Shown: piece after piece, positions 56,186 to 64,000 of the stretch
How the letters are laid out: each line of letters starts with the position of its first letter
Position numbering within the stretch: position 1 is the first letter of the stretch
Origin: Bacillus timonensis
GTDB taxonomy: Bacteria > Bacillota > Bacilli > Bacillales > Bacillaceae_L
Assembly: GCA_020171895.1 (NCBI GenBank)
Contig: JAIVAN010000004.1
Location: 310,001 to 374,000 of the forward strand
Direction of reading: 5' to 3'
Length of the DNA: 64,000 bases
Position numbers and translations under genes: made by a program
Notes under the pieces: model-generated
What the model saw: only the letters and a program-made list of their open reading frames with translations
Databases searched by the model: none
What the model was told of the DNA's origin: nothing

Positions 56186-57379
56186 TTGTTCGTGGCATTA
56201 AACAAAAATGGTTCGTATTTCTCTTTGCTAGAGGAACGATCCCTAGATGAGCTAAGGGAAATGAGAAGTAGTCAAACGTTTTTTTGTCCAATTTGCCGTC
56301 AAACGGTAAGTTTAAAGCTTGGAGAAAAGAAATCTTATCATTTTTCTCATGTGAAAGGCAGTGATTGCCTAGCCAACTTCGAGGCTGAAAGTGACTATCA
56401 TCTTAAAGGAAAAAAGCAATTATATGAATGGGTAAAAAGCAGTGGCAATGAGGTGAAGGTTGAGGCCTACATGAAAGAAATTCATCAGCGCCCTGATTTA
56501 CTCATGCGTAACAAAAATGGTCAATTGATTGCAATTGAATTTCAATGCTCACAAATAAGTATGGATACTTTTATGAAACGAAATGAAAGCTATCGTAATG
56601 CAAGCATTACCCCAATTTGGATATTAGGAGGCAATTGGCTAAAACAAACGTCAGAACATACTCTCAAATTAACACCTTTTCAGTGGATGTTTTCGCACCA
56701 CAGTAGTAGGCAACGAGATCCCTCCATTTATTATTTCTGTCCAAGAAAAAGAAAAATATCAATCGTTCATTCCCCAATTCCATTTAACTCTTCAAACGTA
56801 TTTGCTTCAATTATTCATTCGACAACTCAACATATAACGATTAACCAGGTGATACAAAATCAATTCTCACCTTTAATGAGGAAAGATTTTGGTGAAGTTT
56901 GGTTGAATCAAAGATCAAAATGGAGAATGAACTTCTCTATGTATCCACAGAAAAAACACAAAAGGTTGTTAACAGCCTTGTATGAACACTCGATATTTCC
57001 TTCATTATTGCCAGTGGAAGCGGGAATTCCAACAACTTCATCCTATTGGTTTCATTCTCCACCTACTATTTGGCAGATGTGGATTCTCCTCGATTCAATC
57101 TTACCAAATGTAAATCAAACGATTTCCTTTCAGCATGTGTTTCAACGTGTGAAAGAGCGCGTCAAAAAGAAGCAGATTGAAATTAGAAAGCTACCGTTAT
57201 TAACTGAAACACACTATTCTTTTGCAATAATGGAATATTTACATGTACTTTGTAAATTATTGATTTTAAAAAAGGTTAATAAAACAACGTTTAAGATCAT
57301 TTCTTCCATTACGATTCCTCGTAACGAGGAAGAAGCAATGAAGCACGATTATTCACTCTTAGAGAAGCTGAATGAATAA
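56186..57379 (+). CDS. coiA: Competence protein CoiA
   Basis: A 397-residue protein: N-terminal zinc-finger-like FFCPICRQTV with SYHFSHV and C-rich SDCLANFEAESDYHL, then a nuclease-like core with RPDLLMRN and AIEFQCSQIS (PD-(D/E)XK-type Asp, Glu and Gln residues). CoiA is needed for transformation in streptococci and is competence-induced in Bacillus (yjbF position). The TTG start at 56186 is nine bases after AAAGGAGAG; a GTG at 56192 is an alternative. DNA-processing activity is inferred from the fold. Confidence 0.88.
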   Translation: MFVALNKNGSYFSLLEERSLDELREMRSSQTFFCPICRQTVSLKLGEKKSYHFSHVKGSDCLANFEAESDYHLKGKKQLYEWVKSSGNEVKVEAYMKEIHQRPDLLMRNKNGQLIAIEFQCSQISMDTFMKRNESYRNASITPIWILGGNWLKQTSEHTLKLTPFQWMFSHHSSRQRDPSIYYFCPRKRKISIVHSPIPFNSSNVFASIIHSTTQHITINQVIQNQFSPLMRKDFGEVWLNQRSKWRMNFSMYPQKKHKRLLTALYEHSIFPSLLPVEAGIPTTSSYWFHSPPTIWQMWILLDSILPNVNQTISFQHVFQRVKERVKKKQIEIRKLPLLTETHYSFAIMEYLHVLCKLLILKKVNKTTFKIISSITIPRNEEEAMKHDYSLLEKLNE

Positions 57380-57456
57380 TGGGAGTTGTTCCCGTGTATG
57401 TATGTAGAAACAAAAAGGAAAAATAACGATAGACTTTAACATTAAGGAGGAACAAC

Positions 57457-57657
57457 ATGAATATGATGTTTGGTATGAAAAAACGTAAGCGAAACCGTGG
57501 AATCATGTATTCATTGCTTGCACTAGGAGCTGGGGCAGCCGCATATGGCGTTTCTAGAGGGATGAGAGGTACTGAGGAAAAGCAGGAAAATGCATTCAAT
57601 GAACAGCTTCCTGATAACCCTGAAATATTTAATTTACTTGACCAAATAAAAAGCTAA
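57457..57657 (+). CDS. Small one-TM protein (DUF3918/YrzQ-like)
   Basis: A 66-residue protein with a very basic N-terminus (MFGMKKRKRNRG), one glycine- and alanine-rich hydrophobic segment (SLLALGAGAAAYGVS) and a soluble tail ending LPDNPEIFNLLDQIKS. It resembles small Bacillus DUF3918-type membrane proteins from memory. AAGGAGG is six bases ahead of the ATG. Function unknown. Confidence 0.65.
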   Translation: MNMMFGMKKRKRNRGIMYSLLALGAGAAAYGVSRGMRGTEEKQENAFNEQLPDNPEIFNLLDQIKS

Positions 57658-57818
57658 CCTTACGCCCTACTATAACTAGTGGGGCAAAATATGTTGTTCC
57701 ATTCTGTTTCATTTTTTTCTCGAAAAATGCTCAAAAATTAAAGGAATTTATATGTTCAATCACGAATATAGTGTGAGAGGCTTTTCGATTTACGAAATAT
57801 GTAATTGGGGGAATAACC

Positions 57819-59636
57819 ATGACTGAAAAAACAGCTGTTAAAACATTACCAAGTAGAAGTGAAATTGCTGTTGAAGATACTTGGAGATTAGAAGATATCT
57901 TCGAAACAGATGACGTTTGGGAAAAAGAGTTTCAAGATGTTAAAGCAATGATTCCAAAAATAAGCGAATACCAAGGAAAACTTGGAGAAAGTGCAGAAGT
58001 ATTATTTGAAGCTCTGTCCTATCAAGATGCTTTATCGATGAGACTTGGAAAATTGTATACATATGCTCATATGAGGTACGATCAAGATACAACGAACTCA
58101 TTTTATCAAGGGTTAAATGACCGTGCAACAAATCTTTACACGCAAGCAGGAAGCGCATTTTCATATATTGTTCCAGAAATTTTATCTATAGATGAAGCAA
58201 AAATTCAGTCTTTCTTAGAGGAAAAAGAAGAACTAAAAGTTTATAGCCATGCATTAGATGAAATTAACCGACAACGTCCTCATATTTTATCTGCTAAAGA
58301 AGAAGCTCTTTTAGCACAAGCTGGAGAGGTTTTAGGTTCTTCAAGCAATACGTTTGGAATGCTCAATAATGCGGACTTATCTTTCCCAACGATTAAAGAT
58401 GAAAATGGTGAAGAAGTAGAGATCACTCATGGCCGTTACATTCGCTTTTTAGAAAGTGACGACAGACGAGTGCGCGAGGAAGCATTTAAGGCTGTATACG
58501 AAACGTACGGTAAATTTAAAAATACGTTTGGAAGTACGTTAAGTGGAGCAGTAAAAAAGGATAACTTTAGTGCTCGTGTAAGAAATTATAGCTCAGCTCG
58601 TGAAGCAGCTTTAAGTAATAACAACATTCCAGAAACTGTTTACGACAATCTTGTAAATACAATCAATGATAACCTTCATTTATTACATCGTTACGTTAAG
58701 CTTCGTAAAAAACTGTTAGGTGTCGATGAACTGCACATGTATGACCTATATACACCATTAGTAAAAGATGTGAAAATGGAAGTCAAATATGAAGAAGCTA
58801 AAAATTACCTCATGGAGGGATTAGCTCCCCTAGGAGAAGATTACTTAAAAGTATTAAAGAGTGGCCTAGATAATCGCTGGGTTGATGTTCATGAGAATAA
58901 AGGCAAAAGAAGTGGAGCTTATTCTTCAGGAACGTATGGCACAAATCCATATATTTTAATGAACTGGCAAGACAATGTAAACAATTTATTTACGTTAGCT
59001 CATGAGTTTGGACATTCGGTTCATAGCTACTATACAAGAGAAAATCAACCATACACATATGGGAATTATTCAATCTTCGTAGCGGAAGTAGCTTCTACTT
59101 GTAATGAGGCGTTATTAAATGATTATTTATTAAAAACGATTGATGACGAAAAGAAACGTCTGTATCTGTTAAATCATTATCTAGAAGGCTTTAGAGGAAC
59201 TGTTTTCCGTCAAACAATGTTTGCTGAATTTGAACACTTAATTCATAAAAAGGCTCAAGATGGAGAAGCTTTAACTCCTGATTTATTAACAGAGCTATAT
59301 TATGACTTAAATAAAAAGTATTTTGGTGAGGATATCGTCATTGATGAGGAAATTGGATTAGAATGGGCTAGAATTCCTCACTTCTATTACAATTACTATG
59401 TTTATCAATATGCAACTGGATTCAGTGCAGCAACAGCATTAAGTAAGCAAATCCTTGAAGAAGGACCGCCTGCAGTTGACCGTTACCTTGATTTCTTAAA
59501 AGCGGGAAGCTCAGATTACCCAATTGAAGTATTAAAACATGCTGGTGTTGATATGACAACTGCAGATCCAATTAAAGAAGCTTGTAAAGTTTTCGAACAA
59601 AAGCTAACTGAAATGGAAGAACTATTATCAAAATAA
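57819..59636 (+). CDS. pepF: Oligoendopeptidase F PepF
   Basis: A 605-residue M3 family zinc metallopeptidase. The helical N-terminal domain is followed by the catalytic HEFGHSVH (His395, Glu396, His399), with the third ligand Glu in VAEVASTCNE. It cleaves short peptides in the cytosol and so would process peptides imported by App and Opp. GGGGGAA precedes the ATG. It is monocistronic with a strong terminator. Confidence 0.95.
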   Translation: MTEKTAVKTLPSRSEIAVEDTWRLEDIFETDDVWEKEFQDVKAMIPKISEYQGKLGESAEVLFEALSYQDALSMRLGKLYTYAHMRYDQDTTNSFYQGLNDRATNLYTQAGSAFSYIVPEILSIDEAKIQSFLEEKEELKVYSHALDEINRQRPHILSAKEEALLAQAGEVLGSSSNTFGMLNNADLSFPTIKDENGEEVEITHGRYIRFLESDDRRVREEAFKAVYETYGKFKNTFGSTLSGAVKKDNFSARVRNYSSAREAALSNNNIPETVYDNLVNTINDNLHLLHRYVKLRKKLLGVDELHMYDLYTPLVKDVKMEVKYEEAKNYLMEGLAPLGEDYLKVLKSGLDNRWVDVHENKGKRSGAYSSGTYGTNPYILMNWQDNVNNLFTLAHEFGHSVHSYYTRENQPYTYGNYSIFVAEVASTCNEALLNDYLLKTIDDEKKRLYLLNHYLEGFRGTVFRQTMFAEFEHLIHKKAQDGEALTPDLLTELYYDLNKKYFGEDIVIDEEIGLEWARIPHFYYNYYVYQYATGFSAATALSKQILEEGPPAVDRYLDFLKAGSSDYPIEVLKHAGVDMTTADPIKEACKVFEQKLTEMEELLSK

Positions 59637-59642
59637 AAATTA

Positions 59643-59680
59643 AGCGGAGACTATTTTTCAATAGTCTCCGCGTTTTTTAT
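59643..59680 (+). terminator. Terminator of pepF
   Basis: GCGGAGACTATT / AATAGTCTCCGC 12-bp perfect stem with a 4-base loop, followed by T residues. Confidence 0.9.
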
Positions 59681-59710
59681 GGAATGGTCGTATGAATACT
59701 ATGTTTCCTA

Positions 59711-59887
59711 TTATTTAAACCCTTTAAATTGATTTCTGTAATTTAACATAGTAATCGTAAACAATAGAGATAAAAATAGGGGAGGAATCGTTATATATAA
59801 TGGAACCAATCTCATAAGTCCCAGTAGGTTGAAGAGAAATGAAACAACAATACATAAAACGCCAAGAATAACTGCAATCTTCCTCAT
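59711..59887 (-). CDS. Small two-TM protein at the yizD position
   Basis: A 58-residue membrane protein starting MRKIAVILGVLCIVVSFLFN, with a second helix (LYITIPPLFLSLLFTITML) and a basic tail (NYRNQFKGFK). CAGGAGG lies six bases before the ATG. In B. subtilis the small gene yizD occupies this place between pepF and roxS. I infer correspondence by position only. Confidence 0.7.
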   Translation of the reverse strand: MRKIAVILGVLCIVVSFLFNLLGLMRLVPLYITIPPLFLSLLFTITMLNYRNQFKGFK

Positions 59888-59966
59888 ATCAAACCTCCTG
59901 AATTAACGATAGATACTGTATGTATATGACCAACCTAGCTTGTTCATTAATGAATTTATGACATTT

Positions 59967-59984
59967 TTGTGAATAAGTTTACAA
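59967..59984 (+). promoter_or_regulatory. Rex-type operator of roxS
   Basis: TTGTGAATAAGTTTACAA matches the Rex consensus TTGTGAAN4TTCACAA with one mismatch. It ends five bases before the -35 of the roxS promoter. Rex represses its targets when NADH/NAD is low; RoxS is reported to be Rex-controlled in B. subtilis. Confidence 0.8.
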
Positions 59985-59988
59985 ACCG

Positions 59989-60017
59989 TTGATGAGCGAT
60001 TTTTTATTTGATATATT
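59989..60017 (+). promoter_or_regulatory. Promoter of roxS
   Basis: -35 TTGATG (59989-59994) and -10 TATATT (60012-60017) are separated by exactly 17 bases. The predicted start is near 60024. Confidence 0.8.
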
Positions 60018-60023
60018 CAAGTT

Positions 60024-60137
60024 GTGAGATTGTTCATACCAACATCTCCCCTTTATGTTTAGGCGTGAAACATTTCTCCCATCCCCTTTTTTAATTAATA
60101 TTGAAGACCTAATACCTCGGTGGTGTTAGGTCTTTTT
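60024..60137 (+). ncRNA. roxS: Small regulatory RNA RoxS (RsaE)
   Basis: A predicted RNA of about 114 nt. It contains the C-rich seed regions CATCTCCCCTTTATG and TTTCTCCCATCCCCTTT; the second matches the most conserved part of RsaE/RoxS. It ends in a terminator, AGACCTAATACC / GTGTTAGGTCT followed by five T residues (60103-60137). Position between the yizD-like gene and yjbH matches B. subtilis. RoxS base-pairs with ribosome sites of respiration and central-metabolism mRNAs; it responds to NO through ResDE and to redox through Rex. Identification is by motif, promoter, terminator and synteny. Confidence 0.9.
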
Positions 60138-60248
60138 GTGTTTTTTGGAAACATGCGAAATTTGAATCGAGCCCCTGTTTATTGACGGAGCCGACGCAAT
60201 CCAATAAGATTGAATTATCAGAAAATTAATAAAACAACGAATGGAGGA

Positions 60249-60392
60249 ATGTCTTTGAACCTGTTTGAAAGAGACCCAAATTTAGAAAGGAATTTAAAAA
60301 GGCTTCTAGATCCTGAATTTTTTCAATATGCGAAACGAGAATTAGAAAAGTTCTCTCAAGTAAATGAGGTTATTAAATTGCGAAAACAACCA
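60249..60392 (+). pseudogene. 5' remnant of a gene truncated by family A repeats
   Basis: A good ribosome site (TGGAGGA) and ATG begin a frame encoding about 48 residues (MSLNLFERDPNLERNLKRLL, then LDPEFFQYAKRELEKFSQ) before the sequence changes abruptly at about 60388 to family A repeat DNA, through which the frame continues meaninglessly to 60560. The start faintly recalls the N-terminus of large acyl-CoA dehydrogenases of Bacillaceae, but this is from memory and unverified. The rest of the gene is not present before yjbH. Confidence 0.6.
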
Positions 60393-60522
60393 TGGAGCAT
60401 GAAAATGTGTACTGGATTTTTGCGTTATAGAAAGTTGGCTTTTAAGTCATCCATGCGTGTTAATCGAGGTTCCTGCAACGAAGGTTTAACACCCCACATA
60501 CAGCGTCGTATTTTCAGGGTAG
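60388..60522 (+). repeat. Family A repeat, internally deleted copy A8
   Basis: The left flank (CATGGAGCATGAAAATGTG, CATGCGTGTTAATCGAGG) runs straight into the right end (TTCCTGCAACGAAGGTTTAAC, CGTATTTTCAGGGTAG); the central GC-rich core of about 110 bases is missing. Confidence 0.8.
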
Positions 60523-60780
60523 ACTTGCATGCAATTAAAAATTTGCACCATGAAGGATAAAAATTTTCATGTAGTTTTTGCATATTAGAATGTCGACTAT
60601 AAGTACTACATTCGTGTTAATCGGAGTGGAAGGACCGAGACTCCTGCAGGAGATGCGCTAGGCTTGAGACCCCACAGGCGTAAACGCCGAGGAGGCTCAA
60701 GAAGCGCCCTGCGGAAAGCGAGAGTCCTGCAACGCAGATTAACACCCCATGTTGAGGATAAATTGTATTTTCAGGGTAGC
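60523..60780 (+). repeat. Family A dispersed repeat, copy A9
   Basis: Full copy in tandem with A8: CACCATGAAGGATAAAAAT flank, GGACCGAGACTCCTGCAGGA, GACCCCACAGGCGTAAACGC, GAGGAGGCTCAAGAAGCG, CTGCGGAAAGCGAGAG, TTGTATTTTCAGGGTAG. Confidence 0.87.
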
Positions 60781-60785
60781 AAAAA

Positions 60786-60830
60786 AATAAAAAGCCTGGC
60801 TATTATCGAAACTGATGTAGCCAAGCTTTT
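60786..60830 (-). terminator. Terminator of the yjbI-yjbH operon
   Basis: On the minus strand AAGCTTGGCTA pairs with TAGCCAGGCTT across a 15-base loop and is followed by a T-rich tract. Confidence 0.75.
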
Positions 60831-61709
60831 TTATTTATCGATGTACCTCCAAAAGGTCCCATACTTAACAGGCACTTGCGCAACCTTTTGCTTTAATAAT
60901 AGCTTCTTTAACTCACGCTCTACCTCATTTATCGGCATGTTATATACAACAGCAATTTCCTTCGATGCAACAAACTTAAAATATTGCATAAACTCCTCAA
61001 GAGAAGGTGGTGATGCCGGGTCCGGTTGAAAGCCTAACATATCATGAATGATATGAACATACATATCATACGGATAACAGCCTGTTATCTTTAACCCCTC
61101 TTCATCAATATTTTCATTAAATAAGACCAGTGTAGGAATTTCTTCAACATCCATTTCCGTCGTAATCTTCAAATCACATTGAAATGCTTTTGCCGCACTT
61201 GTCGAATGAAGATCATTCTTAAACTCCTCAACATCCAGCCCAACACTTAACGCACAGTCAATCAAGACAGACTCATCAGATATATTTTGTTTTTCCAAAA
61301 ATAATACTTCCTGAATCTTACGTAAAAACTTCAATCCTACTTTTTTCCCTTGAAGCTCAGCAGCTTTTATTGCGATTGATGCTGCATAAGGCGTAGAGAT
61401 TGGATTTTCAAACCATAAACTTCCGTCGCAGGACATCCCAGATCGACTTGCAGTTTTTTCCCATACATTTGCTAGCGATTCATGCTTTTGTTTTTTCGCT
61501 AAATTTAGTGAAGCAAGTCGCCCACTAAGCACATGTCGAATTGTAAAATATCTACCATATTCAATAAATAGTTTTTTTAATATCGGTTCTAACGCCCAAC
61601 AATCTGGACATAATGGGTCAATAAACATATATATTTCTAATGGTTTTTTCCCTGTTCCTTGACACATTTCAGAAGTAAACCAGTTTGGTGGGACATTGTC
61701 AACGCTCAA
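60831..61709 (-). CDS. spxH: ClpXP adaptor for Spx, YjbH (SpxH)
   Basis: A 292-residue DsbA-like thioredoxin-fold protein. The N-terminal [14 protein letters not shown] carries a CXXC motif, a helical insertion spans about 80-200, and [13 protein letters not shown] holds the cis-Pro segment. A C-terminal winged-helix-like tail (about 235-292) is typical. In B. subtilis it binds Spx and speeds its degradation by ClpXP. It overlaps yjbI by four bases. Spx itself is encoded 9 kb away in this window. Confidence 0.93.
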   Translation of the reverse strand: MSVDNVPPNWFTSEMCQGTGKKPLEIYMFIDPLCPDCWALEPILKKLFIEYGRYFTIRHVLSGRLASLNLAKKQKHESLANVWEKTASRSGMSCDGSLWFENPISTPYAASIAIKAAELQGKKVGLKFLRKIQEVLFLEKQNISDESVLIDCALSVGLDVEEFKNDLHSTSAAKAFQCDLKITTEMDVEEIPTLVLFNENIDEEGLKITGCYPYDMYVHIIHDMLGFQPDPASPPSLEEFMQYFKFVASKEIAVVYNMPINEVERELKKLLLKQKVAQVPVKYGTFWRYIDK

Positions 61710-62128
61710 AAGAATGCTCCTTTCTCATTTGATTCATCGAGTTCATCATCAGGTGTATTAACCATGTGCTGAGCTGTTAGTATTAATCGGTCAAAAAATT
61801 GCGTGCGTATTTGACCTTCTAGACCTATCTCATCCATTGCTTCACTCATACAAGATAACCAGGCTTTTGCACGAGTTGGTGTAATTTCAAAAGGTAAGTG
61901 TCTTGCTCTCATCATTGGGTGACCATGTTCTTCAGTATATAATTGTGGACCGCCTAAATATTGTGTAAGAAACTGTTTTTGCTTTCGCGCAGTTTCGGTT
62001 AAATCATCGGGGAAAATTGGTGTTAATAATGGGTGTTGTCCTACTTTATTGTAAAACGCATCTACCAGCTTACTTATTGTTTCTTCTCCACCAATCATTT
62101 CAAATGGTGTAATGTATTTCTCGTGCAT
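61706..62128 (-). CDS. yjbI: Group II truncated haemoglobin YjbI
   Basis: A 140-residue trHbO protein: [20 protein letters not shown] start, [32 protein letters not shown], and [19 protein letters not shown], which contains the proximal His and the G8 Trp typical of group II. It binds oxygen or NO in the cytosol. It is the first gene of the yjbI-yjbH operon, upstream with a short leader. GGGAG precedes the ATG. Confidence 0.94.
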   Translation of the reverse strand: MHEKYITPFEMIGGEETISKLVDAFYNKVGQHPLLTPIFPDDLTETARKQKQFLTQYLGGPQLYTEEHGHPMMRARHLPFEITPTRAKAWLSCMSEAMDEIGLEGQIRTQFFDRLILTAQHMVNTPDDELDESNEKGAFF

Positions 62129-62300
62129 ATTATGAACTCCCTTGTGTATGAAGAAGTGTATTATATGTTTATTTTAGCAATGGAGCAGATATATCTCAAA
62201 TAAAGAGCACTTAAAATTAATGGAAATAATTATAGTAGTCTTTCATACAACTAAAAACTTGCACTGGTCAAGTGAAAATAAGAGGTTTGTTCACTGTATT

Positions 62301-62540
62301 TAAGAATTGCACCATGAAGGATGAAAATGTGAATTGATTTTTGCGTTTATAGAATGTTGGACTTTAAGTAACTCATGCGTGTTAATCGGAGTGGAAGGAA
62401 CCGAGACTCTTGTGGGATATGCGTCGGACCCCGGACCCCACAGGCAAAGCCGAGGAGGCTCAAGAAGCGCCCCGCGGAAAGCGAGAGTTCTGCAACGTAG
62501 ATTAACACTCCAAGTAGAGTTTCGTATTTTCAGGGTATAC
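62301..62540 (+). repeat. Family A dispersed repeat, copy A10
   Basis: Full copy: GAATTGCACCATGAAGGATG flank, GGAACCGAGACTCTTGTGGG, CCCCGGACCCCACAGGC, GAGGAGGCTCAAGAAGCG, CGCGGAAAGCGAGAG, TTTCGTATTTTCAGGGTA. It is in tandem with A11. The 172 bases before it, back to the yjbI start, are AT-rich and hold only the yjbI leader. Confidence 0.87.
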
Positions 62541-62799
62541 TTTCATGCAATTTGTGAATTTGCACCATGAAGGATGAAAATGTGAACTTGATTTTTGTGT
62601 TTACCGAATGTTGGCTTTTAAGTTATTCATGCGTGTTAATCGGAGTGGAAGGACCGAGACTCCTGCAGGAGATGTGTCGGACCCCGGACCCCACAGGCGC
62701 AGCCGAGGAGGCTCAAGTGGCACCCTGCGGAAAGCGAGAGTCCTGCAACGCAGATTAACACCCCATGTTCAGTGTGATGAATTGTATTTTCAGGGTAGC
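62541..62799 (+). repeat. Family A dispersed repeat, copy A11
   Basis: Full copy: TTTGCACCATGAAGGATG flank, GGACCGAGACTCCTGCAGGA, CCCCGGACCCCACAGGCGC, GAGGAGGCTCAAGTGGCA, CTGCGGAAAGCGAGAG, TTGTATTTTCAGGGTAG. The CGGACCCCGGACCCC stretch, shared only with A10, shows that these two arose by local duplication. Confidence 0.87.
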
Positions 62800-62807
62800 T
62801 ATCAAAA

Positions 62808-62842
62808 AGAAAGAAACCACCTAAAAAAAGGTGATTTCTTAA
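62808..62842 (-). terminator. Terminator of cwlQ
   Basis: AGAAATCACCT / AGGTGGTTTCT stem (minus strand, one mismatch) with a T-rich tail. Confidence 0.7.
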
Positions 62843-63457
62843 TTATGACAGATACGTATTCGTCACTTTTCTTACATAAGCTTGTGTTTCTTTGAACGGA
62901 GGAATTCCGTTATACTTATCAACATTGCCTGGGCCAGCATTATATGCAGCAAGTGCTAAAGGTAAATTGTTATCATAACGGTCAAGCATTTGGCGAATAT
63001 ATTTCGTGCCACCTTCAATATTTTGGGCAGGGTCATAAATGTCTTGAACACCAAGAGACCTAGCAGTTGCCGGCATTAATTGCATGAGTCCTCCAGCACC
63101 TGCTGAACTTGTTGCTTTACTATTGAAGTTTGATTCATGTTTTATAATTGATCTAATTAAGTTAGGATCTACATTGTATTTCACTGAAGCTTGTTCAACA
63201 ATTTCATCAATATTTCCTGGAATAGATGAAGGCGCTTGAACTCTCCCCATATTTGGCGTATATGAACGATGCTGAAGCGACTGAAGTGATAATAAATGGT
63301 TTGAATCTTTCTTAGCCAATCCAGTTTCTCCAGGTGTATTCGATACGAGAAATGCCTCAAACAAATCTTTAAAATCAGATCCACCATTCGTACTTGAGTT
63401 ACTATTGAAGTTTCGAAGTGCTTGAAGCTCAAATAACGTCTTAAAATCTATTTTCAT
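62843..63457 (-). CDS. cwlQ: Lytic transglycosylase CwlQ (YjbJ)
   Basis: A 204-residue protein whose C-terminal domain (about 90-204) is an SLT/goose-lysozyme-type fold: IKHESNFNSKATSSAGAGGL contains the catalytic Glu, followed by MQLMPATARSLGV and ALAAYNAGPGNVDKY. The N-terminal 85 residues are low-complexity and lack an obvious signal peptide, as in B. subtilis YjbJ/CwlQ, which has both muramidase and transglycosylase activity. Its ATG overlaps the stop of yjbK by four bases. Confidence 0.9.
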   Translation of the reverse strand: MKIDFKTLFELQALRNFNSNSSTNGGSDFKDLFEAFLVSNTPGETGLAKKDSNHLLSLQSLQHRSYTPNMGRVQAPSSIPGNIDEIVEQASVKYNVDPNLIRSIIKHESNFNSKATSSAGAGGLMQLMPATARSLGVQDIYDPAQNIEGGTKYIRQMLDRYDNNLPLALAAYNAGPGNVDKYNGIPPFKETQAYVRKVTNTYLS

Positions 63458-64000
63458 GTTTTTTCTCCATTATGAAGGTATTTTTGAAGATAGAATCGTT
63501 GAATTTTATTTTTCGTTTCTCTTATAGGAATCGAATAGGAAGATAGAAAATCATGAAACTCCTTTTCACCTAACTTATAATCGTTTACCTCAAACTCTAC
63601 TTCAAAATCTTCATTTCCTAAGTATTTGCTGTGGTCTAAAACGAGCAAGCCACTTTTATAAGGAAATTGAACTCTATTTGTTTTCAAAGATCCAAAATAA
63701 GTTATCTCTTTTGTTTCAATATTTAATGTAAGGAGGATATTTTTGATTTGCCCATCAATGAGTTCTCCGCCTGTTAACATAGATTCAGCTTGTGAATTAG
63801 ATAACGTTTGATGGGTCTCAAGAAGACCGTCCTTTATTGGTTGTTTTAACGTTAATGTATAGGTATTACCTTTTAATCGGATTCTTAATGCCGAATGTTG
63901 ATTTTTTAGTGAAAACTGTGGTGTATCAAAGTAATGATTTTCTTGTTCAATGAACTTATCATGAGAGATGGCAAACGACTTTATAAGAAAGCGATACTCA
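63454..64000 (-). CDS. yjbK: CYTH domain protein YjbK (N-terminus beyond the window)
   Basis: The frame is open to the right edge and continues past it, so the start is missing; at least 181 residues are visible. The visible start EYRFLIKSFAISHDKF, then ENHYFDTPQFSLK, ALRIRLKGNTYTLTLKQP and VLDHSKYLGNEDFEVEFEV are CYTH/triphosphate-tunnel-metalloenzyme motifs, with the alternating charged residues that line the tunnel. Such proteins hydrolyse triphosphates or bind nucleotides. An internal ATG at 63780 is not the true start, because conserved motifs lie upstream of it. Confidence 0.88.
   Translation of the reverse strand, partial: EYRFLIKSFAISHDKFIEQENHYFDTPQFSLKNQHSALRIRLKGNTYTLTLKQPIKDGLLETHQTLSNSQAESMLTGGELIDGQIKNILLTLNIETKEITYFGSLKTNRVQFPYKSGLLVLDHSKYLGNEDFEVEFEVNDYKLGEKEFHDFLSSYSIPIRETKNKIQRFYLQKYLHNGEKT

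Overview
The window is a low-GC Firmicutes chromosome segment from a Bacillaceae member. The evidence is gene order: two long blocks reproduce Bacillus subtilis order. These are yitK-cvfB(yitL)...yitS-yitT-ipi-yitU-yitV-yitW, and yjzC-yjzD-yjaU-yjaV-med-comZ-fabH-fabF-yjaZ-appDFABC-yjbA-trpS-oppABCDF-yjbC-spx-yjbE-mecA-coiA-pepF-(yizD position)-roxS-yjbH-yjbI-cwlQ-yjbK. Genes have AGGAGG-type ribosome binding sites and most operons end in clear intrinsic terminators. No rRNA, tRNA, prophage, CRISPR array or transposase gene was seen. The species cannot be named from the sequence alone.

Layout. 0-13 kb: an SDR dehydrogenase, an acetyltransferase, YajQ, CvfB, a nucleoside-binding-type lipoprotein paired with a chemoreceptor, DegV, a YitT membrane protein, a BsuPI-domain lipoprotein, a HAD phosphatase, an esterase, an Fe-S assembly factor and a DsrE-like protein. 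13-22 kb: an anaerobic nitrate / nitric-oxide module: Crp/Fnr regulator, MobA, a radical SAM/SPASM protein, an orphan ModB, two NarK-type transporters, the Ric iron-sulfur repair protein and YwiC. Five TGTGA-N6-TCACA operators lie in its promoters. In B. subtilis the arginine biosynthesis genes occupy the equivalent interval. 22-32 kb: UppP, small YjzC/YjzD proteins, YjaU/YjaV, Med and ComZ (competence), FabH-FabF behind a clear FapR operator, an orphan pair of Opp-type permeases, and the YjaZ metalloprotease. 33-49 kb: two complete oligopeptide ABC transporters (App and Opp) flanking YjbA and a T-box-controlled TrpS. 49-64 kb: a secreted glycoside hydrolase-like protein, then the Spx/competence/proteolysis cluster: YjbC, Spx, TerC-like YjbE, MecA, cardiolipin synthase, CoiA, PepF, the sRNA RoxS/RsaE, the ClpXP adaptor YjbH (SpxH), truncated haemoglobin YjbI, the lytic transglycosylase CwlQ and the start-truncated CYTH protein YjbK.

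How it fits together. Peptide uptake (App, Opp, orphan permeases, PepF), redox/NO physiology (Crp/Fnr module, Ric, YjbI, RoxS under a Rex-like operator, Spx and its adaptor YjbH) and competence (Med, ComZ, MecA, CoiA) dominate.

The intergenic DNA is unusually rich in repeats. There are about ten full or deleted copies of a ~250 bp GC-rich element (family A, often in tandem) plus two solo tails, two inverted copies of a related ~245 bp element with terminal inverted repeats (family B), and two arrays of 52-bp hairpin-bearing tandem repeats, one with a 208-bp higher-order duplication. One family A pair truncates a gene beside roxS.
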